In this document: positions 25,801 to 35,177 of the stretch, piece by piece
How positions within the stretch are numbered: position 1 is the first letter of the stretch
How the letters are laid out: each line of letters begins with the position of its first letter
Assembly: GCA_025359105.1 (NCBI GenBank)
Contig: JANYHK010000114.1
Span: forward strand, 1-55,298
Length of the DNA: 55,298 nucleotides
Reading direction: 5' to 3'
From: Myxococcales bacterium
Lineage (GTDB): Bacteria; Myxococcota_A; Polyangia; Polyangiales; Polyangiaceae
Notes under the pieces: model-generated
The model's input: the letters and a program-made list of their open reading frames with translations, nothing else
Databases searched by the model: none
Told to the model about the DNA's origin: nothing
Translations under genes and position numbers: made by a program

Positions 25801-28800
25801 CGTAGATCGCGGCGGCGCGCTTGTCGTCCTTCAAATCCTCCTCGACGGCGGCGCCCATGCGTAGGAGCAAATCGCACGCGAGCTTCTGGTTTTTCGACTC
25901 CTCGGCGCCGCCCGCCAGGTCCGCCAGGTGGTCGACGTATTTGACGACCGCCCCCTGCTGGCGCGCGAGGCCGAGCGCGGCGTCGTGCGAAGGCCCCGAG
26001 TCGGGCGCGAGCTGGACGGCGCGCAGGCGGGCGGCGAGCGCGTCCTCTTTGCGTCCGAGGTGCGTCTCGAGGACGCTCGCGAGCTCACCGAGACCTTCGG
26101 CCGCGGTGAACGGTGGCAAGCTCGCGCGGGCGAGTCGCCCTTCCAGCGAGCGGACGAGCGTCTGGTAGTCGCCGCGCGCGCGAAGTGCGGCCTCGAGGCG
26201 TTGCGCTTCGATCTCACTGCCTACGGCGGTCTCCAGCGCGCTCTCCAGGATCTCCTTCGCGCGGTCGTTCTCCCCCTGGCGCTCGGCGATCAACGACAGC
26301 TCGAGGAGCACCTCGCTGCGCACGACGGCGGGCTCCGCGCTCGTGTCTTCCTGACGGCGCAGAACGGCAAGCAGCGCGCGGTACGAGCGCTCTGCGCGCT
26401 CCAGCTGTCCGTCGTCCCGGGCGAGCTCGGCGAGGGCACGGAGGATCTCGGGGTTGGCCGGATCGATGCGCGTGGCCTGATCGAGCTCGACGAGCGCGCG
26501 CGCGCGGTCACCCACCGCGAGATCGAGCCGTGCCAGGTGGTAGTGCACCGGCGCGCGCTCCTTCGGGCGGCGACCGGCGAAGCCCTCGATGAGCTTGCGG
26601 AGGAGATCGCGCGCCTCGTCGAAGCGCTGCGCCGCGCCGAGCGCGTCGCCGAGGGCGAGGCGGATCGCGCGATCTTCGGGCTCGAGATCGGACGCCTGCT
26701 CGAGGAGCGGGATCGCAGCCTCCGGCTCGGCGCCGCGCATGTGGAGCTCGGCCGCCTCGCGGAGGCGCGACAGGCGCGTCGCCTTGTCGGGCGCGTGTGC
26801 GGCGCCGTCGGTGAGGAGACCCGCGAGCGCCTTCCAGTCGCTCTTGGAGCGGTAGACCTCGGCCAGGCGCGCGCGGACACCCTCGGCGTCGGGATCGGCG
26901 ACGATGGCGTCCTCGAGCCGCGCGCGGGCCAGATCGTCCTTCCCCGCGGCGACGAGCGCCGCCGCGAGACGGAGCGTGACCTCGGCGCGCGCCTCCGGCT
27001 TCGACGCCGCGTGGAGCTGCTCGAGGTAGCCCGCCGCTTCGTCGAAGCTTCGCTTGACGGTGTAGAGCCGCGCCAGCGCGTCGAGCGACTCGGCGCGCGC
27101 CTCGATGGCGATGACCTTCTTGTGGTGCCCGATGGAGCCGTCCACGTCGCGCAGGCTCTCCTCCGCCACGCGTGCAGCGCGGGCCCATAGGTCGGCGGCG
27201 GACGGCATCTCCTCGGCCTTCTCCGCGCGGGTCGCCTGGGTGGCGAGGAGCTCGGCGAGGTCGTTGAAGCGGCGCTCCTTCTCGAGGATGAGGACGAGCT
27301 CCTGCACCGTGGCCGCGTGCCGCGGGTCTTCGTCGAGGCTCTCCCGCAGCGTCTTGATGCAGCCCTCGACGTCGCCGAGCAGCGCCTGCAGCGGCGCCGC
27401 CTCGAGGCGCAGATCGACGCGCTTCGACGGGCTCTTGGCGGCCGCGATCTGCTTGCGCTTGAGCGCGAGGAGCTCGTCCTTCTGGCCCTTCGCTTCGTAC
27501 AGCTCCACGAGGTGATGGACCGCGCGGAAGTCCTCGGCGTCCTCGTCGAAGAGCGCCATGTAGAGCGCGACCGCGCGCTCGTGATCGCCTAGGCGCTCGG
27601 CTGCGATGCGCGCCGCGTCGTGCCGCATGCCGCGCGAGGTCTGGAGCCGGAACGGCAGGCGCGCGGTGTCGACGAGCAGCTCGACGACGCGCTCGGCGTC
27701 TCCCTCCTCGTCGTGGATCCGCACGAGCTCGCGAAGCGCCCACTCGACCGAGCCGCTCGGCGCGCCGGGGCTGCCGAGGGTGACCGGTCCGTCGGGGTCC
27801 GAGCCGATCCAGCGCTCGGTGCCGAGCTTGAGCATTCGCTCGAGGATCGACTTGGCGAGCGAGCGATCGCCGACGGAGCTCGTCGTGATCTCCGCGGCCT
27901 CCCGGAGCAGATCGAGATCGCCGCCGGTGGCCGTCGACAGGCGGAGGAGGCTCTCCACGAGGGGGCGGCCCTTGGTGCGGCGCTGCAGCTGCGCGAGCTC
28001 GCCGAGGAGATCGGCGTTCGACGCGTCGTACGCGAGCGCGCGGATGAAGGCCGCTTCGGCGGCGTCGGGGTCCCCGCGGCGATCGCGATGCCAGAGCGCC
28101 ACGCGCCCCTCGGTGTCGCGGGCGATGGACGCAGGCAAGTCCGGGCGCTCGCCCACGGCCGCGGAGAACGCGGCGGTCGCGGCGTCCCATGCCCCCGGCG
28201 TCGTCGCCGCTTCCTCCACGGCAACGATGAGCAGCGACTCCAGGCGATCGAGCGCGCGCGACGTCTCGAGCACGACCTTCGCCGCCGCGTCCCAGCGCAT
28301 CACGCGGGCCGCGACCCGAACCGTGGCGCGCGCGGCGTCTAGATCCCGCGGCGCGTCCTGGGCGACGCGCTGGAACGCCACGAGGGCGGCCCGCGGATCG
28401 TCGAGCTTGGTCTCGAGCACCTCGCCCATGCGGAAGCGCAGGCCCGGCAGCCACGGCGCGATCGAGGCGTGCACTTCGCGCGCCTCGATCGCCTCCCGCT
28501 GCGCCTCGGCGAGCGCACGCCACTGCCGCGTCGCGTCGGCGAGGCGATGAATTTGCATCTCGACGTCACGGGTCTGGGGCGAGACGAGAAACGCCCGCCG
28601 CGTGGCGGTGAACGCTCCCTCGAGGTCGCCTGCGCGCTCTTCGCTGATCTTCGCGGCCTCGAGGAGCACTGCGACCTTGTCGGCGTCGTCGTGCGCGGTG
28701 GACAGGCGGTGCTCGGTCAAGTCGAGGATGGGCTGCCACTCGTCGCAGACGCGGTACGCCTCGAGGAGGACCTCCACCGCCGCGGCGCGGTGGTCGGTGC

Positions 28801-31800
28801 GCGGCAAGAGGGCGTGGAGGCCCGCGCGGGCGCCGGCCTCCCGCGGATCGGCATGGAGCGCGGCGCCATAGCTCTCGATGGCATCCTTCGCGCCGTCGAG
28901 ATGCTCGCGCTGGACGTCGCCGAGCTCACGCAGGAGCTGGGCACGCGCGGCCTTGTCGTTCGTCCTGTCTGCGGCCCGGTCGAGCAGCTCCGCGAGCTCG
29001 CTCCACTTGCGGACCCCCTGGAGGAGGCCGATGAGCGCGCGCGTGCTCTCGTCGGACTCGCCGAATTCGGCCTCGACCTCGCGCCACGACTGGATGGCCT
29101 CGTCGGCCTCGCCGAGCTCGCGGCTCTGGATGGACGCCACGCGCACGCGATCGCCGCGCGGATCGCCGCCGGGCAGCTGCGCGGACGCGCGCTTCTTCAG
29201 GATCTCGATGAGGCGACGCCATCGCCCGTCTTTGCCGAGCAGCTCGACCAGGCCGTTGAGCGCCGCCTCGTCGGTGGGGAAGCCCTCCAGGAGCGACTCC
29301 CACGCCCAGATGGCGCGATCGGTCTCCGCGAGATCGGTGGCGAGGCGCGCGGCGGTGGAGAGGACACGCCGTCGCCCGTCGGGCTCGGGCTCGAGGAGGG
29401 ACAGGCGCTCGAGGACGTCGAGGCGCTCGCGCACGCGGCCCGCCTCGGCGAGGAGGGGCTCGATGCGGCGGCACGCGCGGAAGAGCGGCGCCTCGGCGAC
29501 CGGCGAGACGAGGAGAACCCGGAAAAATAGGTCGATCGCGCGCTCGGGCTCGTGCAAGCGGTCGGCGTGCACGATGCCGGCTTGCATGAGGAGATCGACC
29601 CGGAGCGCGTCGTCGGTGCAGTCGTCGGCCGCGGCCACGAGCACCTCGGCGAGCCTGTCCTCGCGCTTCACGCGCGCGGCGATCTCGGCGAGCTTGTCGC
29701 GGTGCTCGTCGACGTCGGGCTCGAGGAGCACGAGCGACACGTAGTGCTCCATCGCCTGCGGCTCGTTCCCGAGCTGCAGGTACAGCGTCGCGATTTGCTG
29801 GTGGCGGCGGATGCGCTCCTTGGCGTTCTTCACCGCCTCGAGCTCGACCTCGAGGATGCGGACGAGATCGGCGTCGCGCCCTTGCTCCACGTAGCGCTCC
29901 TTGAGGAGCGCGGCCGCGCGCTGACGGACGAGCGTGCGCTTGGGCCCGCCCACCACCTGCGGTAGCGGATCGCGCCTCGACGTCGGCGGCCGATCGCTGT
30001 CCGCGGCGCTCATGCCCGTCGGCATGATCGACTCGCGGAGCTCGGCGTGCGGGGGCGCGGCGGCGAGGATCCGCTCGAGGAGCTTCGAGACGTCGAGCGG
30101 CGGCGCGTCGCTTTGCGCGTCACGCGCGAGCATGTCCTCGACGACCAGGAGCGCGTTGGTGGAGTCGCCGAGGTCGTCGAGCCAGAGGGCCGCGATGCGC
30201 GCGCGCGTCTCTTGCCCCGGCTTGTGCGCGAGACGACCGAGCTGGCCGTTCAAGAGCTGGATGAGCTCACGGTGGCACCCGTGGCGTTCGTAGAGCCGCT
30301 CGAGCGACGCCGAGAGCCGCGCGTTCCCCGGCTTCAGCGCGAGGAGCTGCTCGAGGTAGCCGATGGCGCGCTTCGAGTGGTTCGCGAAATCCTTGGCGAT
30401 CTGCGCGGCGTCCTCGAGGAGCTCGACCTTCTTGCGCTCGTCGGCGGCGACGAGCGCGCGATCGTAGAGCGCGAAGAGGTCGTCCCAGCGCTCGGCGGCG
30501 TCGAAGAGGAGCTTGAGCCGGTCGAACGCCCACGCCTCGGTGGGGTCGATCTCGAGGATGCGCTCGAGGATGCCGACGATGCGGCCGGTGTCCTCGAACC
30601 ACTCCTCGTAGAAGGCGACGGCGCGCTTGCCGAGCTCGAGCGCCTCGTCCTTCTCCATCGACGTGGCGAGGGCCTCGTGGAAGAGCTTGGCGACGCCGTC
30701 AGGCTCCTTCCGCGCGCGCGCCAGGCCTTCGGCCCTATCCCACAGCGCGGGGACGCCCGGCATCTCCGCAGCCGCGCGGAGCACGGCTTCGTACGCGTCG
30801 GCCTCGCGGCCCTGGCTTTCGAGCAGATCGAGCAGGCGCTCGTACCAGTCCTGGCGCCGCGGGATGGGGGCCGCGCGATCGCTGAGGAGGCAGTCGAGGA
30901 TGCGCACGCGCACGGCGTCGTCGGCGACGTCGAAGGTCTTCTCGAGCATCTCGGCCGCCGGTGTGCGGGTCTGCGGCATCGCGAGGAGGCGGGTCGCGAG
31001 CGCCAGCGCGGCGTCGTCGTTCGGCGCGCTCTCCAGGACGTTCGCGACCGACGCGAGCGCCTCGGCGAGCCGCTCGGTGCGGTCGAGGAGGATCGTCGCG
31101 ATCTCGAGATCGAGGCGCGTGCGCGCTTCGCCGTCGCAGCGATCGCGCCGGGCGACGAGCGCGTCGATCGCCCCTTGCACGTCGCCGGTCGCGAGCGCGA
31201 GGCGCGACACCGCCGCGAGCGACTCGGCGTTCTCGGGATCGATCGCGAGCACGCTCTTGTGGAGCTCGAGGGCCGCCGGCAAGTCGCCGAGGCGCGCCTC
31301 CTCCGTCTCCGCCCACGCCACCAGCGCGTGCAGGCGCTCGCTCTCCGGCGCGTGCTCGACGCGCCACTTGCAGAGCCACCGCCTATCCTCTGCGCTGCCG
31401 CCATCGGGGCGCGTGGCGAGGAGCCCCTCGAAGGCGGCCACCGCGGCGCGCGTGCGGGTTTCGTCGAGGCCGGGGGCGCCGAGGACCTCGCGGTACGCGG
31501 CGACCGCGCGGGGGTGGTGCTCGGGATCGGCGGAGAGGACGCGCGCCTTCGCCATCCGGAGCTCGGCGTGGAGGTGGGCTGCGTCGGGATCTCCACTGGA
31601 CGCCGCGACGGCCGCGTCGACCGCGCGCTCGACCTCCAGCGCGGCGCCGGAAGCGCCGGCCAACCGCTCGAACGCGGCGAGCACGTCCCTGTCGCGCGGG
31701 TCGAGCGCGAACGCCTCCGCCGTCGCCGCGACCGCGCCCGCGACGTCCCCCAGGTGCTCGCCGCGCACCCGGGCGACGCGCATGAGCAGCGCCGCGCGGC

Positions 31801-34800
31801 CGCTCTCGGGGCAGCCGGCGAGCATCACGCGGAAGAGATCGGGCAGAGGGGCGAGCTCGCCGGCGCGCTCGCACACGTCGGCGAGCTTCTCGGCGGCCTC
31901 GAGATCCTCGGGCAAGAGCCCGCGCACCTTGGCGTAGAGCGCTCGCGTGCTCTCGTCGTCGCTCGCGGCGACGGCGATGCGCGCGGCGCGGCGGTACGTC
32001 TCGGCGCCGGCGAGGCGGTCGCCGTCCTTCTCCGTCTCCACGACGGCGAGCTTCTCCAGCCACGCGATCTGATCGCGCGGATCCGCCGCCTCGAGCGCTC
32101 GCCGGCCGAGGACGCGCTTCTCGAGGTCGTGGTCGCCGAGCGTGAGCGCCACGCGCTCCACCGCCTCGAGCTCCGCCGTCTCCGTCGACGCGTCTTCGAG
32201 GAGCGCTGCAGCCTCCGCCGCCGCGCGCTCCTTTTCGCCGTGCGCCGCCGAAAGCTCCGCGAGCTGCGCGCGCGTACGCCGTGCCTCCTCGGGCGTCACG
32301 CGCGCGATGTGGCGGTCGAGGAGCGCCCCGAGCTCGGTCCATGCGCTGCCTTCTGTGTAGAGGTCGACGAGCGCGCCGTGGGCCTTGCGGTCATCGGGGT
32401 CGGCCTCGAGGGCGGTGCGGTACGCCTCGATCGCCGCGGCCGGATTTCCGAGCTCGCCGCGCTCGAGCACGCCGATCGCGTGCAGGAGCTCGCGCCGGCG
32501 CTTCTCGTCGACGCCCCGCGCGATCGCGGCGCGGTACAGGGCGACGCGCTCGCCCGGGCTGCCCTGGTCTTTCAAGAGCTCGTCGACGCGCGCGAGGATG
32601 TCGCCGTTCGACGGCTCGAACGCGAGCGCGCGCCGCAGCGTGGTCAGCGCGCCTCCGACGTCCCCGCACTCGGCGAGCGCCTCTCCGGCGACACGCGCGA
32701 GCCGCACGAGCTCCGCTGAGTCGATCGCCCTGTCGCCGAGCGCCTTGGCGAGCAGGGCCGCGCGCCGCTTCGGATCGATCCCTGCGTTCGCGAGGCGCCC
32801 CATCCGCTCCAGCCACGGCCCGAGGGGTACGCTGGTCGTCACCGCCTCGGCCAGCCCCTTGCCCGCGAAATCGATCGCGCGAGGCAGGTACGCCGGGTTC
32901 TCCTCCGCCACGTTCGTCGCCTCTTCCAGGGCGCCGAGCCGCTCCTCCGGATTCTCCGCGAGCTGCGCGCGCATCTCGAGCACCCGCAGGAGGCCCTGCG
33001 TGTTCCCTTCGGCGCGGTACACCGGCTCGAGCACTCGCGCTGCGACGAGCTTCTGCTCGCCTCCCGACAGCATCTTCTCGAGCGCCCCGCGTGAGGTCTT
33101 CTCGTTCGGATCCGACGCGAGGGCGCGCTTGAATGCGTCGATCGCGAGGTCCACCTCGCGTGTCCGCTGCAGGCGCACCATCGCCAGGTGCGCGTACACC
33201 GCCGCGCGCTCGGCCTCGGGCGCCAGCTGCGCGTCGGCTGCAAGCGCCCCGGCCAGCTCGGCCCACGACTTCTGCTGCTCGAGTAGCGGGGTCCACTGGG
33301 CGAAGGCTTCACGCGACGCCCCGTACTTCTCGACCACCGTGCGCCACGCGTTGCTCGCGCGCTCGATCTCTGGCGTCTTGGTCGTGAGCACCTCGGCCGC
33401 GCGCACGCAGAGCTCGCGCGCCTCGCGCGGGGTCGTGGAGTCCTTCGCGCGCTCCTCGAGCACGTACGCGAGGTCGAGCCAGCTCCCCGCCGCCTCGTAC
33501 AGCGGCTCGAGCGCGGCGAGCGCCCGCGGGCGGGACGCGGTATCGACGAGCGCGCGCCACGCGGCGATCGCGCGCGGCGCGTCCTTGAGGACGCGGAAGG
33601 CGAGCTCGGCGAGCCGTTCGTTCGCGATGCGCCGCCGCTCCAGATCGGGATCGAGCTCGCCGACCTTCTCGAGCACGTCGGCGAGCGCGCGGCTGTCCCC
33701 CTCGGACTCGTAGATTTCCGCGAGGGCGCGCGCGGCCTTCAGCGTCGCCGTCGCGTCGACCGCGGAGGCCGCCAGCACGCTGATGAACGTGGCCTTCGCC
33801 TTCTTCAGGTCGCCGCCGAGGCGGTAGAGCTCGCCCATCTCGGCGGTGAGGCGCGCCCGCACGCTGCTCTCTCGCGCGGCGGTGCCGACCCGCTGGAGCG
33901 TGCGCGCCGCGTCGAGGAGCTTGCCGATCTGGAGCGCGAGCGAGCCGTAGCGGAGACGCACGTCGTCGTCCGACGGATCGAGGGCGATGGCCTGCTCGAA
34001 CGCCTCGAACGCGCCCTCGAGATCGTCGATGCGATCCTGCTTGAGCACGCCGATGCGCTTGAGCACGCTGAGGCGCTTCGGTCCGCGCGTGTGCTCCAGC
34101 TCGATCGCGAGATACTTGAGGATATCGCTCGGGAGCCCCGTTTGTTCCGTCGCGTCCGCGAGCGCCGCCGCCGCGCGCGCCGCGAGGCCCTTCACGCCGA
34201 GCAGCTTGTTGGCCACGCGCCGTGCCTCGTCGTGCGCGGGATCCTTGGCGAGGATGGCCTCGATGTGGGGCATCGTTCGCTCGGGCTCGTGGAGCTGCCC
34301 CGCGTAGAGCTCGACGAGCCGCCCGCGGAGCCGCAGCTGCTCTTCCTCGGGCAGCGGCGGATCGGGGGTGAGCGCCTGCTCGAGGAGACGCGCGACGTCG
34401 CGGTGCCTGTTCGCGCGCAGGTACCGCGCCTCGAGCATCTCGCGCGCGCCGGAGTCGCTGGGGTCGAGCTTCAGGAGCTGCTGGTAGATCTCGATGGCCT
34501 TGTCGTCGCCGCCCGCCGTCTTTTCGTAGATCTCGGCGGCGCGCTTGAGGAGCGCGATCTGCTCGGGCTTGCCGCGGTGCTGCGCCGACGACGCGTAGAG
34601 ATCGGCGACCTTCTTCGGATCGCCGGCCTTGGTGAGCAGCATCTCGATGCGATCGAACGCGGCGGCGTGGCCGGGCAGCGCCGTGAGCGAGCGCTCGAGG
34701 TAGCTCGTCGCGCCGAAGTCGTCACCGAGCACGTCCCCGAAGAACGTCGCCGCGCGGTAGAGGAACTCCGCGAGGACGGCCGGCGTCATCGTCTTCAGAC

Positions 34801-35026
34801 GCTTGCCTTGCGCAACCGACTCGTACGCGAACGCCAGCTCGCTCATGCGCTCGTCGCGCTGCGCCGCCCTGTGGAGCTCGTCCCACGTGTCGGGGCGCAG
34901 CTGCCCGCGGCTCAGCGCGAGGAGCATCGAGTCGAGGAGCGGTTCCTCGCCCTCGAGCTTCTTCTCGAAGTCGAACGTCGCCTGGGGAGGGGGCATCGAG
35001 CCCCTTTGACGAGGAGGAGTCTGCAT
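22892..35026 (-). CDS. Giant (~4,040-residue) TPR-repeat protein
   Basis: A single uninterrupted frame of 12.1 kb encoding 4,044 residues (~440 kDa). Nearly the whole length is TPR-type helical repeats with the usual A-x-x-x-Y/L, A-x-x-x-F/L-x-x-A-L-x-x-D-P spacing, for example GAFEAFEQAIALDPSDDD, KAIEIYQQLLKLDPSD and AIEAYRTALEADPDD. A non-repeat Ser/Pro/Arg linker (SDRPPTSRRDPLPQV) near residue 1,680 divides it into two arrays. No signal peptide, membrane helix or catalytic domain is seen, so a cytoplasmic scaffold is inferred. ATG 34996 (residue 11), which has an AAAGGGG Shine-Dalgarno sequence 5 bases ahead, is at least as likely a start as ATG 35026. It converges on the DnaK/J operon with a 42-bp gap. 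Confidence 0.9.
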   Translation of the reverse strand: MQTPPRQRGSMPPPQATFDFEKKLEGEEPLLDSMLLALSRGQLRPDTWDELHRAAQRDERMSELAFAYESVAQGKRLKTMTPAVLAEFLYRAATFFGDVLGDDFGATSYLERSLTALPGHAAAFDRIEMLLTKAGDPKKVADLYASSAQHRGKPEQIALLKRAAEIYEKTAGGDDKAIEIYQQLLKLDPSDSGAREMLEARYLRANRHRDVARLLEQALTPDPPLPEEEQLRLRGRLVELYAGQLHEPERTMPHIEAILAKDPAHDEARRVANKLLGVKGLAARAAAALADATEQTGLPSDILKYLAIELEHTRGPKRLSVLKRIGVLKQDRIDDLEGAFEAFEQAIALDPSDDDVRLRYGSLALQIGKLLDAARTLQRVGTAARESSVRARLTAEMGELYRLGGDLKKAKATFISVLAASAVDATATLKAARALAEIYESEGDSRALADVLEKVGELDPDLERRRIANERLAELAFRVLKDAPRAIAAWRALVDTASRPRALAALEPLYEAAGSWLDLAYVLEERAKDSTTPREARELCVRAAEVLTTKTPEIERASNAWRTVVEKYGASREAFAQWTPLLEQQKSWAELAGALAADAQLAPEAERAAVYAHLAMVRLQRTREVDLAIDAFKRALASDPNEKTSRGALEKMLSGGEQKLVAARVLEPVYRAEGNTQGLLRVLEMRAQLAENPEERLGALEEATNVAEENPAYLPRAIDFAGKGLAEAVTTSVPLGPWLERMGRLANAGIDPKRRAALLAKALGDRAIDSAELVRLARVAGEALAECGDVGGALTTLRRALAFEPSNGDILARVDELLKDQGSPGERVALYRAAIARGVDEKRRRELLHAIGVLERGELGNPAAAIEAYRTALEADPDDRKAHGALVDLYTEGSAWTELGALLDRHIARVTPEEARRTRAQLAELSAAHGEKERAAAEAAALLEDASTETAELEAVERVALTLGDHDLEKRVLGRRALEAADPRDQIAWLEKLAVVETEKDGDRLAGAETYRRAARIAVAASDDESTRALYAKVRGLLPEDLEAAEKLADVCERAGELAPLPDLFRVMLAGCPESGRAALLMRVARVRGEHLGDVAGAVAATAEAFALDPRDRDVLAAFERLAGASGAALEVERAVDAAVAASSGDPDAAHLHAELRMAKARVLSADPEHHPRAVAAYREVLGAPGLDETRTRAAVAAFEGLLATRPDGGSAEDRRWLCKWRVEHAPESERLHALVAWAETEEARLGDLPAALELHKSVLAIDPENAESLAAVSRLALATGDVQGAIDALVARRDRCDGEARTRLDLEIATILLDRTERLAEALASVANVLESAPNDDAALALATRLLAMPQTRTPAAEMLEKTFDVADDAVRVRILDCLLSDRAAPIPRRQDWYERLLDLLESQGREADAYEAVLRAAAEMPGVPALWDRAEGLARARKEPDGVAKLFHEALATSMEKDEALELGKRAVAFYEEWFEDTGRIVGILERILEIDPTEAWAFDRLKLLFDAAERWDDLFALYDRALVAADERKKVELLEDAAQIAKDFANHSKRAIGYLEQLLALKPGNARLSASLERLYERHGCHRELIQLLNGQLGRLAHKPGQETRARIAALWLDDLGDSTNALLVVEDMLARDAQSDAPPLDVSKLLERILAAAPPHAELRESIMPTGMSAADSDRPPTSRRDPLPQVVGGPKRTLVRQRAAALLKERYVEQGRDADLVRILEVELEAVKNAKERIRRHQQIATLYLQLGNEPQAMEHYVSLVLLEPDVDEHRDKLAEIAARVKREDRLAEVLVAAADDCTDDALRVDLLMQAGIVHADRLHEPERAIDLFFRVLLVSPVAEAPLFRACRRIEPLLAEAGRVRERLDVLERLSLLEPEPDGRRRVLSTAARLATDLAETDRAIWAWESLLEGFPTDEAALNGLVELLGKDGRWRRLIEILKKRASAQLPGGDPRGDRVRVASIQSRELGEADEAIQSWREVEAEFGESDESTRALIGLLQGVRKWSELAELLDRAADRTNDKAARAQLLRELGDVQREHLDGAKDAIESYGAALHADPREAGARAGLHALLPRTDHRAAAVEVLLEAYRVCDEWQPILDLTEHRLSTAHDDADKVAVLLEAAKISEERAGDLEGAFTATRRAFLVSPQTRDVEMQIHRLADATRQWRALAEAQREAIEAREVHASIAPWLPGLRFRMGEVLETKLDDPRAALVAFQRVAQDAPRDLDAARATVRVAARVMRWDAAAKVVLETSRALDRLESLLIVAVEEAATTPGAWDAATAAFSAAVGERPDLPASIARDTEGRVALWHRDRRGDPDAAEAAFIRALAYDASNADLLGELAQLQRRTKGRPLVESLLRLSTATGGDLDLLREAAEITTSSVGDRSLAKSILERMLKLGTERWIGSDPDGPVTLGSPGAPSGSVEWALRELVRIHDEEGDAERVVELLVDTARLPFRLQTSRGMRHDAARIAAERLGDHERAVALYMALFDEDAEDFRAVHHLVELYEAKGQKDELLALKRKQIAAAKSPSKRVDLRLEAAPLQALLGDVEGCIKTLRESLDEDPRHAATVQELVLILEKERRFNDLAELLATQATRAEKAEEMPSAADLWARAARVAEESLRDVDGSIGHHKKVIAIEARAESLDALARLYTVKRSFDEAAGYLEQLHAASKPEARAEVTLRLAAALVAAGKDDLARARLEDAIVADPDAEGVRARLAEVYRSKSDWKALAGLLTDGAAHAPDKATRLSRLREAAELHMRGAEPEAAIPLLEQASDLEPEDRAIRLALGDALGAAQRFDEARDLLRKLIEGFAGRRPKERAPVHYHLARLDLAVGDRARALVELDQATRIDPANPEILRALAELARDDGQLERAERSYRALLAVLRRQEDTSAEPAVVRSEVLLELSLIAERQGENDRAKEILESALETAVGSEIEAQRLEAALRARGDYQTLVRSLEGRLARASLPPFTAAEGLGELASVLETHLGRKEDALAARLRAVQLAPDSGPSHDAALGLARQQGAVVKYVDHLADLAGGAEESKNQKLACDLLLRMGAAVEEDLKDDKRAAAIYERAERYGTRSADVLFALDRIYERVGDEKSQARILAARVQLEEREGRLTSDPLFRLASLRLKGKGAADEGCDLLVAALDRESDWARAEGILREAAVAHPDSTRVVALYEKVGREPGFERALVDALTRKWRQTSGATGSASSGALREAVATAQKLGDAAQAEALLRELLASDQDDQALRAWALSTLSDLRATAGDLIEAVEHKRAAAELAEPDEARKLRFDVARIAAAELGDLPLAAATYEALHANEPADREAWEPLLSVYRRMSEAQKLVDLVAAIVDLVEDPAERSRLRVERVKAMMGDLGMKDEEAIPALREIVDEDPSQLDAAIQLASILERLGRPDDLAELLAKQLEGAKDRSDAASVASLSVRLGALLERRDRIEAKNVYYAGLDWDVQNRPILEALVRLHAVEGEASDRADVLERLLAIETGEPAEKLALELAQLRADAWDEEGATRALEAGFKANPRSVQIRERLETTYREKSSWPKLAELAATDARGRTDPDDKVARFSEAASIYSNELKDAVSGAKLLREARAIAPDDQVLLGELVQMLTAAGDFSGAADELSIAINALGDASHPALPSLLAQRAGMRSKLGDDAGALDDMELAYTAGGSSYIRDLAGYLERIGMRAAATGDIARWRSARLRLAELLPQIGDQDTARSLLGDLLKNDGKDKDALRALAQLEEVGEHWDAASACYRRLVALEDGEDVVDTALRLAAACERAGRIGDARGGLERARMAAPTNAALRRRLELLYEQTAAFKELAEMSLEDAKGALEVGGRFSHLMRAGSLLLQQGGNPEEAVQPLEEAHALRPADLDCLVRLADAYILSGRAAQASELVMGVVAQHKGRRSREQSPLYHRLAKIARSQGDPQTEITNLSVALDMDSQNGVVASELATVAMVVGQHEVATRALRAITMLKTGAPMSKGLAYQYLGEIARQQGDKKRAIMLLKRAIDDDPTLGSARAILEQLERDG

Positions 35027-35060
35027 CCGCGGGGATCATGGAGGGTATCAATCCCCGCGG
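35027..35060. promoter_or_regulatory. Perfect 10-bp inverted repeat before the giant TPR gene
   Basis: CCGCGGGGAT (35027-35036) and ATCCCCGCGG (35051-35060) are exact reverse complements with a 14-base spacer. They abut ATG 35026 and lie 30 bases before the alternative ATG 34996. This could be a dimeric repressor operator or a 5'-UTR hairpin controlling translation; sequence alone cannot decide. Confidence 0.55.
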
Positions 35061-35177
35061 CGTTTGGAAGCCCATGGAAATGTGGGGAAAATGGCCCCGC
35101 AGGCCACCGGTGGCCCTCGAACGTGAGCCCCCCGTGCATCGCGGCGAGAGCCCGTGAGCCTGTCAGGTCACGTCAGG

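Noticed and set aside
30047-32719. An ~890-codon plus-strand frame within the giant TPR gene
   Set aside because: It is antisense to continuous TPR repeats and has no recognisable domain; codon bias of the minus frame explains it.
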